A stretch of 21,806 nucleotides of DNA from CAVVSQ01 sp963848825 (GCA_963848825.1 CAWKFA010000012.1:1-21806), one strand, 5' to 3'. Positions 1 through 8,149 are shown, numbered from the stretch's first letter. The notes: generated by a model from the sequence alone, not told the origin. Program-made: numbers and translations.

Positions 1-2
1 CG

Positions 3-738
3 GTACCCGGATAGAGAAGTTCGAGTCCCTCGCACACATCCTTCAGGTCATCCGCTCGCCGGCCCATCTTCGACAGCGCCTGTCCCAAACCACGTAGCCC
101 TGTCCCTCGATTTTTTGGGTTGGCGGACTCGATGAGCTTGTTGGCCAGCTCCGGATGCTTTCCTTGAGGTGGAGCCGGTGGCCGGGTCTTCATCGAGGAC
201 GCCAATCAAGGCGCAGGCCAGGAATGCGCGCAGGGGTGCCAAGGTGGGTCGCTCTTTTGTGCGGCCGGGGGTACCCCTTCCTTCGCGGTGCAGGTCTCTG
301 CGCTGGGCGCGATAGGCGCCGACACATTGCCGCGCTCGCGCTGCAAGAGCCGGGCCAGGGCGATGACGTATCGGCTTACAACCTCCGGGTTCCCGCCATG
401 TGCGCCTTGATGGCTTTGCGATATTCAGTTTCGGCCTTGTCGTACACCAATTCCTGTTCGAGCAGGCCCAGCACAAAGGCGGCTTCGGGTGCCGCGTCAG
501 GGTCCTTGGGCGGGCCCGCTTCGGCATCAGCGCGTATTTCTTTTTCAAAGTCGGCGACCTGTGCCCTGTGCTACAGGCGCACGAGGCCGCGGCGCACCAA
601 TAAACGCGGATTGGCGGGGAAGGCCTTTAGGCTGGGATTGAGCACCTCGGATGCTGCTTCCGGCTCCCTTCAAGCAACTCGGCGCGCGGCAAGTAAAACG
701 CGTTTGGTTCCGAGAGGTCGTGGAGAACGGCGGCCGCC
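3..738 (-). repeat. Left arm of a large fold-back inverted repeat
   Basis: This stretch is the reverse complement of 826-1594, with many substitutions and small indels; for example about 20 bases matching 1384-1404 are missing here. It carries a damaged minus-strand copy of the TPR gene found intact to its right and no reading frame of its own worth calling. The asymmetric damage in what should be identical coding sequence points to a fold-back read or assembly end rather than a real duplication. The non-palindromic spacer is 739-825. Confidence 0.9.
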
Positions 739-1994
739 AGCAGGGGAATCACCAAGCGGCGCGGAAGATCCTGGAGCTGGCGACAAAAACCGGCGCCGCT
801 TACGCCGATACCCCCTGGATGAAGACGGCGGCCGCCGTTCTCCACGACCTCTCGGAACCAAACGCGTTTTACTTGCCGCGCCGAAAAGTCGATGCTCGAA
901 GGGGACCCGGAAGCGGCGTCCGAGGTGCTGAATGCCGGCCTAAAGGCCTTCCCCGCCAATCCGCGTTTATTGGTGCGGCGTAGCCTCGTGCGCCTGGAAT
1001 TAGCGCAGGGGAAAAAGGCCCAGGTCGCCAAGCTTGAAAAAGAGATACGCGCTGATGCCGAAGCGGCCGCCAAGGACCCGACGCGGCACCGGAAGCCGCC
1101 TTTGTCCTGGGCCTGCTCGAACAGGAATTAGGTCATTACGACAAGGCCGAAACCGAATATCGCAAAGCCATCAAGGCGCACCATGGCAGCCCGGAGGATT
1201 ATAGCCGGTACGTCATCGCCCTGGCCCGGCTCTTGCAGCGCGAGCGCGGCAATGTGTCGGCCCGGTCGTGCCCGAGTGCGGAAGAACCTGCGCCAGCAAA
1301 GGAGAAGGATACCCCGGCCGCGCAAAAGAGCGCTCACCTGGCACCCCTGCGTGCATTCCTGGCCTGTGCCTTGATTGGCGTGCAAATTAGCGACGAGGAC
1401 CTCGATGAAGACCCGGCCACCGCTGCCCGCCTCAAGGAAAGCATGGAGCTGGCCAACAAGCTCATCGAGTCCGCCAACCCAAAAATCAAGGGACAGGGCT
1501 ACATGATTTTGGGACAGGCGCTGTCGAAGATGGGCCGGCGGACGGATGGTCTGAAGGAATATGTCAAGGGACTCGAACTTCTCTATCCGGGTACGGTAAG
1601 CAAGGAAATCGCCAAGCTCCTGGACGATCACCCCGCCTTCCAGCAACCCGAGGCCACCCGGGCCAATCCTGTGCTCGCCGAGCAGTATTTCGGCAAGGGG
1701 CTGCACGCCTTTTGGTCGCAAAGCTATGCGGAGGCGGAGGCTCAATTCAAGAAAGCAGTCCAGTCTTATAACCTGGATGCACGCTATCAATATTACTTGG
1801 GCATGGCTCTGTTGGCACAAAAAGGCAGCGGCAAGCGTGCAGCCGCCTACCACGCTTTTGAACAGGGGGCACGCCTGGAAGCCGCCAACAGGCCGAGCGT
1901 CAATGATGTCAACGCCAGCCTCGAACGCGTCCAGGGTAGTCTGCGCGCCCTGGTAGATCGTTACAGGCAGCAAGCCATCGTGGCGGCGAACTAG
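739..1994 (+). CDS. Tetratricopeptide-repeat protein, 5'-truncated, with frameshifts
   Basis: The restored protein is alpha-helical with TPR-like spacing, for example LGLLEQELGHYDKAETEYRK near 1105-1165 and AEQYFGKGLHAFWSQSYAEA near 1678-1737. Such repeats usually act as protein-protein scaffolds; the specific role is unknown. The 5' end is lost at the fold-back spacer (739), so no start codon can be assigned. Two frame changes are visible. One at about 880 precedes the frame containing MLEGDPEAASEVLNAGLKAF; the other at about 1085 (a missing base in a GACCCGACGCG context) is followed by the long final frame to the TAG at 1992-1994. Both look like sequencing errors. No signal peptide can be judged. 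It is followed by a 118-base gap and rpsT on the same strand. Confidence 0.75.
826..1594 (+). repeat. Right arm of the fold-back inverted repeat
   Basis: This arm pairs with 3-738. The inner junction is marked by the self-complementary ten-mer GGCGGCCGCC, present at the inner end of both arms (about 729-738 and 826-835). The arm lies inside the TPR gene and keeps mostly continuous codons, so it is the better copy. Past about 1594 the similarity stops because the left arm has reached the window edge. Confidence 0.9.
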
Positions 1995-2048
1995 ACGTGG
2001 CTATTAACTTGCACGCGTGGGTGACTCAGGCTTGTGGTCCTCGCTTCC

Positions 2049-2077
2049 TTGCCGCGCGCTTCGATCTTTTGTAAACT
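2049..2077 (+). promoter_or_regulatory. Possible sigma-70-type promoter for rpsT
   Basis: TTGCCG (2049-2054) and TAAACT (2072-2077) are separated by 17 bases and lie 36 bases before the rpsT start. Each hexamer matches four of six consensus positions. This is a visual match only. Confidence 0.3.
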
Positions 2078-2112
2078 GATTTTTTATCGAACGACGACAA
2101 AAAGGGACGGCG

Positions 2113-2378
2113 ATGCCACATACTCCGAGTGCGAAGAAATCAATGCGGCAAGACGCGAAACGGCGTTTGCGAACCGGGCCGCGAAAAAGGCCATCAAAAT
2201 TCAAGTGAAACAAATCACCGAACCCGCCAAGGACGCCACTCCAGAGAAACTGCAAGTCGAATTGTGCGCCGCCATCCGCAAGCTGGACAAGGCGGCGGCC
2301 CGGCGTGTCATCCATCCCAACAATGCTGCCCGCAAGAAATCCCAACTCGCCCGTCTTCTCAACGCCCAGGGCAAGTAG
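2113..2378 (+). CDS. rpsT: 30S ribosomal protein S20, with a one-base frameshift
   Basis: S20 binds 16S rRNA early in assembly of the small ribosomal subunit. The start at 2113 reads MPHTPSAKKSMRQDAKRRLR, which is the S20 N-terminus (family pattern MPNxxSAKKRxRQxxKRRxRN). After codon 20 the frame is lost at about 2171-2174, where AAC should follow CGA but one A is missing. In the next frame the protein continues with RAAKKAIKIQVKQI, then the conserved KLDKAAARRVIHPNNAARKK, ending with LNAQGK and TAG at 2378. The restored length of about 88 residues is normal for S20. An AAGGGACGGCG purine-rich stretch precedes the ATG. A broken rpsT would be very damaging, so the shift is almost certainly a sequencing error. 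It converges on the hydrolase gene, with almost no gap between their ends. Confidence 0.88.
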
Positions 2379-2388
2379 TCAGTCCGGA

Positions 2389-3356
2389 ATTGTGAAGCTA
2401 ACGGCGGGCCCACGCTTACTTCGCGGCCGGTTGCTTGCGCCACGTAAGCAATGTATCTGGCCAGGTAGGTGCCGAAGTCATCGACCGTGCGCGGACCTGT
2501 CCGCGCCAGGTCGTCGATTTCGACCTGCGCCATGACGAAGCTCAGCATCGCCTGGGTGACCGGATCGGTATCGTTGATGGCGTTCCACAAAATGGAAATG
2601 TGATTGCGCTTGGCAATCTCATAACACTCCGCGTTACAGCCCGCCTTGACCAGCACCTTGCAAAACGCTTCGGCCCAGGTCGATCGCACGCAGGCAAGTC
2701 ATTGTCGGCATACATAATCAAAAAGGGCGGGATTTGCTTGCCGACGTGGTTGATCGGCGAGGCGTCCCCACGCGCGACGCTGTCCCCGCCAAAAGCGACA
2801 TCGAAAAGTTGGCCGGACGGAATGGAGAATACGCCGCTCAGGGGCATCGCCCCCCTGATAGCACTCGTCGGCAGACCCACCGCCTTGAGATAACGTTCGT
2901 CCGTGGCGAGCAGCGCGGTCAAGTGCCCACCCGCCGAATGGCCACTGACGAAAAGTTCGTCGTTACGGCCCCCATATTTATGGATGTTCTTGTAGGTCCA
3001 GGCAAACGCCCGGGCCACGTCCCGAATATGTTCGGGGTGCTTGACGTCCGGGGAGAGGCGGTAATTGGGACAGACGACGCCAATGCCGTGGCGATTGAAG
3101 GCCCTGGCCAAAATCGTGTAAATGCCGAGCTGGTCCTTGTTGCCCTTGACCCAGCCCCCGCCATGAACGAACAGGATCACCGGAAAATCCTTATGGCCCT
3201 TGGGAACATGGATGTCAAGCAGGTGCCGCACGGGGTCGGCGTCGGGGCCGTCGTAGTAAGGCAAGTCGCGAAAAGATTGTTGCTCGAAGACCGGTGGCGC
3301 GGCCCAGCGCCTGCTGCCGTGGCAAATAACAGGATGAGGGATAATCCGCGCGTCAT
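2389..3356 (-). CDS. Secreted alpha/beta hydrolase (esterase/lipase-like), with frameshifts
   Basis: The minus-strand ATG at 3356 follows a strong GGGAGGAAG ribosome binding site and opens a signal peptide (MTRGLSLILLFATAAGAG). A frameshift at about 3305 joins it to PPVFEQQSFRDLPYYDG and the hydrolase domain. The oxyanion-hole motif HGGGW lies near residue 66 and the nucleophile motif GHSAGG near residue 139. A probable catalytic Asp is in YADND near 217 and a His in RNH near 249. This HGGGW plus GHSAGG pattern is typical of BD-FAE/acetyl-esterase-like carboxyl ester hydrolases, acting outside the cytoplasm on an unknown ester. A second shift at about 2690 moves the C-terminus into a frame that would run antisense through rpsT. 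The real stop is therefore probably near 2389 (a TAA one frame over); the end is uncertain. Confidence 0.8.
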
Positions 3357-3531
3357 TCTTCCTCCCGCTGTCGAGCGGCCCGGGTTCAGGGTCGGAACAC
3401 GTTCGTCGGGTTCAATTTACTACCTTAAATCCCTTTGGCGAACTGCATTTTCCTATGGTCAATATTTGCGAACCTCGACACAATAAGCCTTAATGACAAT
3501 TACCTTTATTCCGCCTGGAGGAGCGCCGACC

Positions 3532-4389
3532 ATGCTGCGTCTTTTTTCGTTTGCCCTGGTTGCCCTTTGCCTGGCTCCCCGCGGCGTCGTCGCCCTGGAG
3601 CTGAAAAACGTTCGCCCGACGTACGGGCCGCTCGGCGCCACCAGGGAAAACACGAAATGCGTACCCGGCGATTCTCTGTTCATCACTTATGATATCGAAG
3701 GCCTCACGATCAATCCCAAGACAGGCCGGGCCAATTACGTCACGATTTTGGAACTTATCGATAACACCAATGCCGTCGCCTTCAAGAAAGATACTCCCAA
3801 TGACGTTGCCCTGCCCCTGGGGGGTTCGCGCATGCCGGGCGACCTGGTCGTTTTTTTGGGCAGCAACCAAAAAGCCGGCAAGCACAAGGTCCGCCTTAGC
3901 GTTCGCGACAATTTGGCCAAGGACACGAAGTCCTTTGAATACCCCTTCGACGTGATTGCTCCGGATTTCAGCTTCGTGGGCGTCTCGGCGAAGTCGGTTG
4001 GCTTTCCCGGGGAAAATTACCTCGCCAGCTTCGCGATCGTCGGCATGGCGCTGGATGCCAACAAGGGCCCCAGTGTCGACATCGCCATGCGCGTCTATGA
4101 CCAGGCTGGCAAACAGCTGGTATCACCGCAACTTTTGAGCAATCTCCCCAAGGACCTGCCCGACGAAATCGATCTTAAAAAGGAAAACTTCGTGCCGATG
4201 CAGTTCCCTATTTATCTCAATCGCGCCGGCACCTTTCTCGTTGAAGTGCTCGCCAATGACAAACTTACCAAAAAGCAAATCCAGATACGCTATCCCTTGA
4301 CCGTCGTGGATACGGCCACGATTGCGCCCGCAGGTAACGGCATAGAGCAACTCGAATACTCCCATGAGGCTACCCATGAGTCAGCTTGA
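3532..4389 (+). CDS. Secreted protein of unknown function
   Basis: I chose the ATG at 3532 because GGAGGA sits about nine bases before it and it opens a clean signal peptide (MLRLFSFALVALCLAPRGVVA), whereas the ATG at 3493 does not. The mature protein of about 265 residues is rich in beta-type segments such as GDLVVFLGSNQKAGKHKVRL and YPFDVIAPDFSFVGVSAKSV, suggesting one or two extracytoplasmic Ig-like or jelly-roll domains. I recognise no catalytic motif and no family name. It appears free of frameshifts until the end, where the last 15 bases overlap the next gene (start 4376). That overlap makes it the first gene of an operon running to 6243. The exact C-terminus could be shorter if an indel hides near 4340. 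Confidence 0.75.
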   Translation: MLRLFSFALVALCLAPRGVVALELKNVRPTYGPLGATRENTKCVPGDSLFITYDIEGLTINPKTGRANYVTILELIDNTNAVAFKKDTPNDVALPLGGSRMPGDLVVFLGSNQKAGKHKVRLSVRDNLAKDTKSFEYPFDVIAPDFSFVGVSAKSVGFPGENYLASFAIVGMALDANKGPSVDIAMRVYDQAGKQLVSPQLLSNLPKDLPDEIDLKKENFVPMQFPIYLNRAGTFLVEVLANDKLTKKQIQIRYPLTVVDTATIAPAGNGIEQLEYSHEATHESA

Positions 4390-4987
4390 AGAACGTATCG
4401 CGCAGTTTCGCAAAATGGCCAACGATGATCCCGAGAATGAGTTGGGGCATTTTCGCCTCGGTCAATTGCTGATGGAAGCGGAACAATATCCCGACGCGGT
4501 CGCGTCCTTTCGTCGTACGCTCGAGTTAAGCCCCGAGTTCTCCAAGGTCTTCCAGCTCCTCGCGACTTGCCTGCTGAAGATGAATGAGCGCCGCCGAGGC
4601 CATCAAGGTCCTGCGCGAGGGCTTCGCGGTGGCCGACCAGCGTGGCGACAACATCCCACGCGACGAGATGGTGAAGATGCTCATTGAAGTCGGCGAGCCG
4701 GCCCCGGTGCCCCAAAAGAAATCCGCGCCGACCGTCGCTGGCGAAGGAGGCTTTCGCTGTCAACGCCCGGGCTGCCCCTCGGGAACGCATGCGCACCCGC
4801 TCGCCAAGCCGCCCATGAACGATGAACTGGGTAAAAAAATTCAGGCCCAGGTTTGGCCGATTGCTGGAATTACTGGCTGCGGGATGTTAGCATCAAGGTG
4901 ATTAACGAGATGCGTCTCGATCTGAGCACCGAACAGGGGGTCACGGTGTATGACCAGATCATGCAAGAAACCCTGGGACTATCATGA
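4376..4987 (+). CDS. TPR protein with a C-terminal Fe(2+)-trafficking-like (YggX-like) zinc domain
   Basis: The N-terminal part (4376-4690) is a short TPR domain, with ENELGHFRLGQLLMEAEQYP and a second repeat. A linker then leads to a small domain containing RCQRPGC, an LxxPPMNDELGKKI segment, a restored CADCWNYW, and INEMRLDLS followed by YDQIMQ. The arrangement PP..GELG...I...W..W......INE.RLDL is the signature of the YggX family, implicated in iron handling and oxidative-stress protection of Fe-S enzymes. Here extra Cys pairs suggest a bound metal. Frame changes occur at about 4588 (an extra C) and about 4856 (a missing base inside the second Cys pair). GAGG precedes the ATG at 4376. The restored stop TGA (4985-4987) shares ATGA with the next start, implying translational coupling. 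Confidence 0.75.
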
Positions 4988-5651
4988 CCACCTGCGCTGA
5001 CATCACCGACACCCTCGAAGCCGAGCATTATCTCGTCAGTCACGGCAAGTGTGGCGGGCTTGGCAACTTCGCCGCCAGCGGGCCCGGTACCCTGCGACGC
5101 GGCGATCGCGTGGTCATCGAAGGGCCGCGCGGCCGGGAAGTCGGTACCGTCCTACGCCAGGCCAATGTACGGCAATCCCGCCTTCTGGGCGTAGCCTTGT
5201 CCGGCGCCATCGTGCGCCTGTTGAGTCAGGATGATGAGCTGGACCTTCGCCAAAAGCATGCGCTGCAAGAACGGCTCTTTGCCGCCGCCAGCCAGCTTGC
5301 TCGGTCGCGGGACCTGCCCATCGAAATCCTCGACGTCGACGTGCTTCTAGAAAACCGTGCCATCATACAGTTCCTGGGCGTGGACGACGCAGCGCTGGAG
5401 GCCTTCGCGGACCATCTTGGTCGCGACTTCGGTGTCGAGATACATCTCGAAAACCTGGCGCTGGCAACTGTTGCCGAGGAACCGGCAGGCTGCGGCAAAC
5501 CGGACTGTGGCAAGACCGACGGCGGCGGCTGTTCCTCGTGCAGCACTGGCGGAGGCTGCTCATCCTGCGGTAAAGAAGCCACCGACTTGAGCCCCTATTT
5601 GCGCACTTGCGGACCAAAATGGAAAACAATCAGCGCACTCCCCTTCTCTAA
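4984..5651 (+). CDS. PSP1-domain protein with a Cys-rich C-terminal tail
   Basis: The body resembles the PSP1 family (YaaT of Bacillus). An N-terminal barrel-like part contains GDRVVIEGPRGREVGTVLR, and a C-terminal helix-strand region contains LPIEILDVDVLLENRAIIQF and FADHLGRDFGVEIHLENLA. PSP1 proteins act in the cytoplasm in phosphorelay or RNA-processing complexes; YaaT partners carry Fe-S clusters. After the domain comes a tail with CGKPDCGK, CSSC and CSSCGK (about 5491-5571), eight cysteines in all and a likely metal site. As read, the frame runs to 5673. However, a missing T in TATTT at about 5598 would restore YFAHLRTKMENNQRTPLL and a TAA at 5649-5651, a much better C-terminus. The ATG overlaps the stop of the upstream gene by four bases. 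Confidence 0.8.
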
Positions 5652-5703
5652 AAGATTGCGGCGACATAAATAATAGGGTGGCTACGCTGGAGGCCCGGCG
5701 CGG

Positions 5704-6243
5704 ATGAGCGAAGATCCACAAATTCACGACCAGGCATGGTTTATCGCCCACGTCCGCCAGCATCAAGCCCGTCTGCGAGCCTCGATTCGTGCCCTGGGAG
5801 TACGGGCCGAGGCCGTCGATGACATTGCCCAGGACACATTTCTCCTGGCCTGGCAAAAGGTCGCGGAATTCGACTCCGGCGACTTCGGCGCCTGGGTTGC
5901 CCAGATCGCCCGCCGCCTTGTTGCCAACGAACGGCGCAAAGACGTACGTCGTAGCCGTCTGCTGGCGGGTGAGGTGACGGACTTGCTGTTGCAACTGGCA
6001 GCGGATGTCACCCATGTCGGCGCGGGGCTCGAGAAGGATGATGAAGTCGCAGCCCTGCGCGGCTGCCTTGAGCAGTTGCCGGCCCACGGGCGAGAAATGA
6101 TCCGCCTGCGCGATTATGAGGATCTATCGCCCGGCGCCATCGCCAGCCACCTGGGACGGCAGTCCGATGCGGTGCGTCAAATACTGTTGCGGCTGCGACG
6201 CAAGCTGCTCGAATGTATGGCCACACGGCTGGGTTGGAATTAG
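5704..6243 (+). CDS. ECF-type RNA polymerase sigma factor
   Basis: At 179 residues this has the two-domain size of an extracytoplasmic-function sigma factor. Region 2 is visible as AVDDIAQDTFLLAWQKVAEF followed by FGAWVAQIARRLVANERRKD. Region 4 is LEQLPAHGREMIRLRDYEDL, then SPGAIASHLGRQSDAVRQ with the DNA-binding helix-turn-helix. It directs RNA polymerase to alternative promoters, targets unknown. GGAGG precedes the ATG at 5704. The frame is intact throughout, unlike most neighbours. It is the last gene of the operon begun at 3532, and no anti-sigma gene is adjacent. A terminator follows at 6295-6329. Confidence 0.9.
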   Translation: MSEDPQIHDQAWFIAHVRQHQARLRASIRALGVRAEAVDDIAQDTFLLAWQKVAEFDSGDFGAWVAQIARRLVANERRKDVRRSRLLAGEVTDLLLQLAADVTHVGAGLEKDDEVAALRGCLEQLPAHGREMIRLRDYEDLSPGAIASHLGRQSDAVRQILLRLRRKLLECMATRLGWN

Positions 6244-6294
6244 CTAGTTCCGTGCATTTTTCGAGTGAAGGCCAGGCAGCGGCTGCAAAAACAC

Positions 6295-6329
6295 AACTTC
6301 CGAGGAGCAAGGCCCCTCGGAAGTTTTTT
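6295..6329. terminator. Rho-independent terminator after the ECF sigma gene
   Basis: An 11-bp perfect stem, AACTTCCGAGG (6295-6305) with CCTCGGAAGTT (6315-6325), encloses a nine-base loop and runs into six T residues. It sits between convergent genes, so it probably serves both; on the minus strand it is followed by a looser GTTTTT run. Confidence 0.85.
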
Positions 6330-6344
6330 GGTTTAACAGGCTTA

Positions 6345-6634
6345 TTAGCGATGGTAGCGGTAATGGGCCCCGTGGCCGTAGTAGTTCCAGCGGTAACCGC
6401 CCCAATAGGGCGTATAGTACACCACCGGGCGACGCACAATGACGGGGGCGCTACCACAACGGGCGCCGGAGTGACGTAGCTTGGCCCAACGACCGTGTAG
6501 CCTGGCTGATAAACAACGCCGGCCGGGCCGGACTGAACTTGAATGGGCAGAGGGGTTTGCGCCTGACTGACTGCCGGGGCGACCAGCCCAAGCCCCATGA
6601 AGCCGAGAACAGCAAGCGAAAGGATGCGATACAT
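6345..6634 (-). CDS. Small secreted Pro/Val/Tyr-rich protein, with a one-base frameshift
   Basis: The minus-strand ATG at 6634 opens a signal peptide (MYRILSLAVLGFMGLGLVAP, then VSQAQ). The mature part contains a low-complexity stretch rich in Val, Pro and Tyr (YQPGYTVVGPSYVTPAPVVV). A missing C in the run at about 6440 breaks the frame. Once restored, the tail reads RRPVVYYTPYWGGYRWNYYG and ends at the TAA at 6345-6347, giving about 97 residues. Tyr/Gly-rich exported proteins of this kind are common in planctomycetes and may be surface or envelope components; the function is unknown. The GGAGG ribosome binding site is part of a hairpin (see 6639-6689). It converges on the sigma-factor gene across a shared terminator. 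Confidence 0.75.
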
Positions 6635-6638
6635 GTTT

Positions 6639-6689
6639 GCCTCCAGGTGTTGAAAAGTTCCGTTTCCCGATAGAAGAACGCCTGGAGGT
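6639..6689 (-). promoter_or_regulatory. 5'-UTR hairpin that pairs the ribosome binding site
   Basis: In the mRNA of the 6345-6634 gene, CCTCCAGGCGTT (plus positions 6677-6688) can pair with AACACCTGGAGG (6640-6651) with one mismatch around a 25-base loop. The second arm contains the GGAGG ribosome binding site, five bases before the ATG, and its partner is a perfect CCTCC anti-Shine-Dalgarno. This geometry is that of a translational switch, although the ligand or signal is unknown. Confidence 0.45.
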
Positions 6690-6771
6690 TGCGAAGTTGC
6701 GCGGGGTGGGGAACTCTCATTTTGTCTTAATGTCCGCGACGAACGCACCTTTACGATCGCTCCACCTCCCC

Positions 6772-7231
6772 GTAGGGTGGGTCGAGCGTACTCGCGCTGA
6801 CCCACCAGGCACCCGCGGAGTCTAGGCCGAAAATCAGGAGCGTGTAATTCCGCCTTCGTGCATTTCGGTGGGTCAGCGAGTACGCTCGACGCCACCCTAC
6901 AGGTGTCGCCCAGTACCCGTAGGGTGGGTCGAAGCGTACTCGCGCTGACCCACCAGTCGCCGCGCGGAATAAGGCCCGAAAAGCAGCACCGTGTAATTCT
7001 GCCTTCGTGTATTTCGGTGGGTCAGCGCGAGTACGCTCGACGCCACCCTACAGGTGTCGCCCAGTACCCGTAGGGTGGGTCGAAGCGTACTCGCGCTGAC
7101 CCACCAGTCGCCGCGCGGAATTAAGGCCGAAAGGCAGGACCGTGTAATTCTGCCCACGTGTATTTCGATGGGTCAGCGCGAGTACGCTCGACGCCACACT
7201 ACAGGTGTCGGTTAGTACCCGTCGGGTGGGG
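6772..7231. repeat. Tandem array of about 150-bp units made of facing inverted elements
   Basis: Three full units start at 6772, 6919 and 7070 (spacing 147 and 151), and a degraded fourth starts at 7221. Each unit begins with GTAGGGTGGGTCGA-GCGTAC and ends with its reverse complement, GTACGCTCGACGCCACCCTAC. Each end element also folds on itself through GGTGGGTC/GACCCACC. The inner spacers are near-identical (a GTGTAATTCTGCC core). The design matches paired REP/BIME-like intergenic elements, expanded in tandem. The open frames crossing it are by-products. Confidence 0.9.
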
Positions 7232-7273
7232 CGTCTCAACCGTTCTCTTACGACAAGGAAAGCAGGTTTTTCC

Positions 7274-7729
7274 ATGCAGAAAATCACCCCGTTTTTATGG
7301 TTTGACGGCAAAGCGGAGGAGGCCATGACTTTTTATACCTCCGTTTTCAAGAACTCGAAGATCGGCACCATTTCTCGTAATGGCGAAGGCTCGGTGATGT
7401 CGGCGTCCTTTCAACTTGATGGGCTGGATTTCATCGCCTTGAACGGTGGACCGGCCTTCACGTTCTCGCCCGCTATTTCGTTTTTTGTCAACTGCCAAAC
7501 GCAGGAAGAGGTCGATCACCTTTGGGAAAAGCTTTCCGAGGGGGGCAAAAAATCAAGGTGCGGATGGCTGCAGGACAAATTCGGGGTATCGTGGCAGATC
7601 ATTCCCACGACCCTGGGCGAATTGCTCCGCGACAAAGATGCGGAGAAATCGAAAAGAGTCATGAAGGCGATGCTGCAAATGGACAAGATCGACATCGCGC
7701 GTTTAAGGCAGGCCTACGAGCAAGCGTGA
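7274..7729 (+). CDS. VOC-family (PhnB/glyoxalase-fold) protein
   Basis: The 151-residue product starts at 7274 with MQKITPFLWFDGKAEEAMTF and continues with the family pattern FYTSVF, then FTFSPAISFFVNC, WEKLSEGG, and CGWLQDKFGVSWQIIP. This is the PhnB-like branch of the vicinal oxygen chelate superfamily, sometimes labelled 3-demethylubiquinone methyltransferase-like. The members are small cytoplasmic dimers that often bind a divalent metal; the substrate is usually unknown and this sequence does not reveal it. An AAGGAAAGCAGG purine tract precedes the start. The frame appears complete. The gene lies directly after the tandem repeat array, whose last partial unit ends about 40 bases upstream. 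Confidence 0.9.
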   Translation: MQKITPFLWFDGKAEEAMTFYTSVFKNSKIGTISRNGEGSVMSASFQLDGLDFIALNGGPAFTFSPAISFFVNCQTQEEVDHLWEKLSEGGKKSRCGWLQDKFGVSWQIIPTTLGELLRDKDAEKSKRVMKAMLQMDKIDIARLRQAYEQA

Positions 7730-7822
7730 GCTTTGCTTTATTTCGCTTGCAATCCCCAAACGAACCATTATTTTGGTCAAGGTGTCGTCGCCCGTTTAGC
7801 CGTTTTTACCGGGAAGCAACAA

Positions 7823-8137
7823 ATGAACCATCCCGACGATCCTGATGAAGGTATCCAACCCGGACGAAATCCGTCCGGGCGGCGGTTTGACGAGGAAGAG
7901 CACCTGGAGGACGACGGCGTCCCCGATATCGAGCTCAAGAAGGACCAGGCATCGGCCGACCTGACGCCGCTCGACTGGTGTATTTGCATCTTCTGTTCCG
8001 GCATCGGCTGCATCGTTGGCATTGTCCGCCTGGTTCAGGGCAAGCCAAGCGCCTACAAGATGATCGGCGTTTCCCTGGTGGCCGGCGTCATCTGGAACGT
8101 GATTCAAATGGCGGTCCGCGAGGCCCTGCGCCGCTGA
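7823..8137 (+). CDS. Small membrane protein with an acidic N-terminus
   Basis: The product has 104 residues. The first half is hydrophilic and acidic (DEEEHLEDDGVPDIELKKDQ). Then follow a hydrophobic segment, LDWCICIFCSGIGCIVGIVR, a short basic turn (QGKPSAYKMIG), and a second hydrophobic stretch, VSLVAGVIWNVIQMAV. This predicts one hairpin of two membrane helices with a cytoplasmic tail. I do not assign a function. The ATG at 7823 is preceded by GGGAAGCAAC, a modest ribosome binding site. The DUF2752 gene 190 bases downstream is on the same strand, and both are small inner-membrane proteins, so they may work together. Confidence 0.75.
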   Translation: MNHPDDPDEGIQPGRNPSGRRFDEEEHLEDDGVPDIELKKDQASADLTPLDWCICIFCSGIGCIVGIVRLVQGKPSAYKMIGVSLVAGVIWNVIQMAVREALRR

Positions 8138-8149
8138 GGCGGCCTACTT

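Noticed and set aside
155..931. Plus-strand open frames in the left fold-back arm
   Set aside because: They are antisense to the damaged copy of the TPR gene and have Arg/Ser-rich shadow composition.
2201..2540. Extension of the alpha/beta hydrolase frame through rpsT
   Set aside because: It runs antisense through the conserved S20 coding sequence; the true stop is probably one frame over near 2389.
6772..7231. CRISPR array
   Set aside because: The regular spacing is from near-identical whole units including their spacers, and the repeats are palindromic pairs; there are no unique spacers and no cas genes.
6897..7326. Minus-strand open frames across the repeat array
   Set aside because: They repeat the same peptide because the DNA is repeated, and have no start signals or family likeness.
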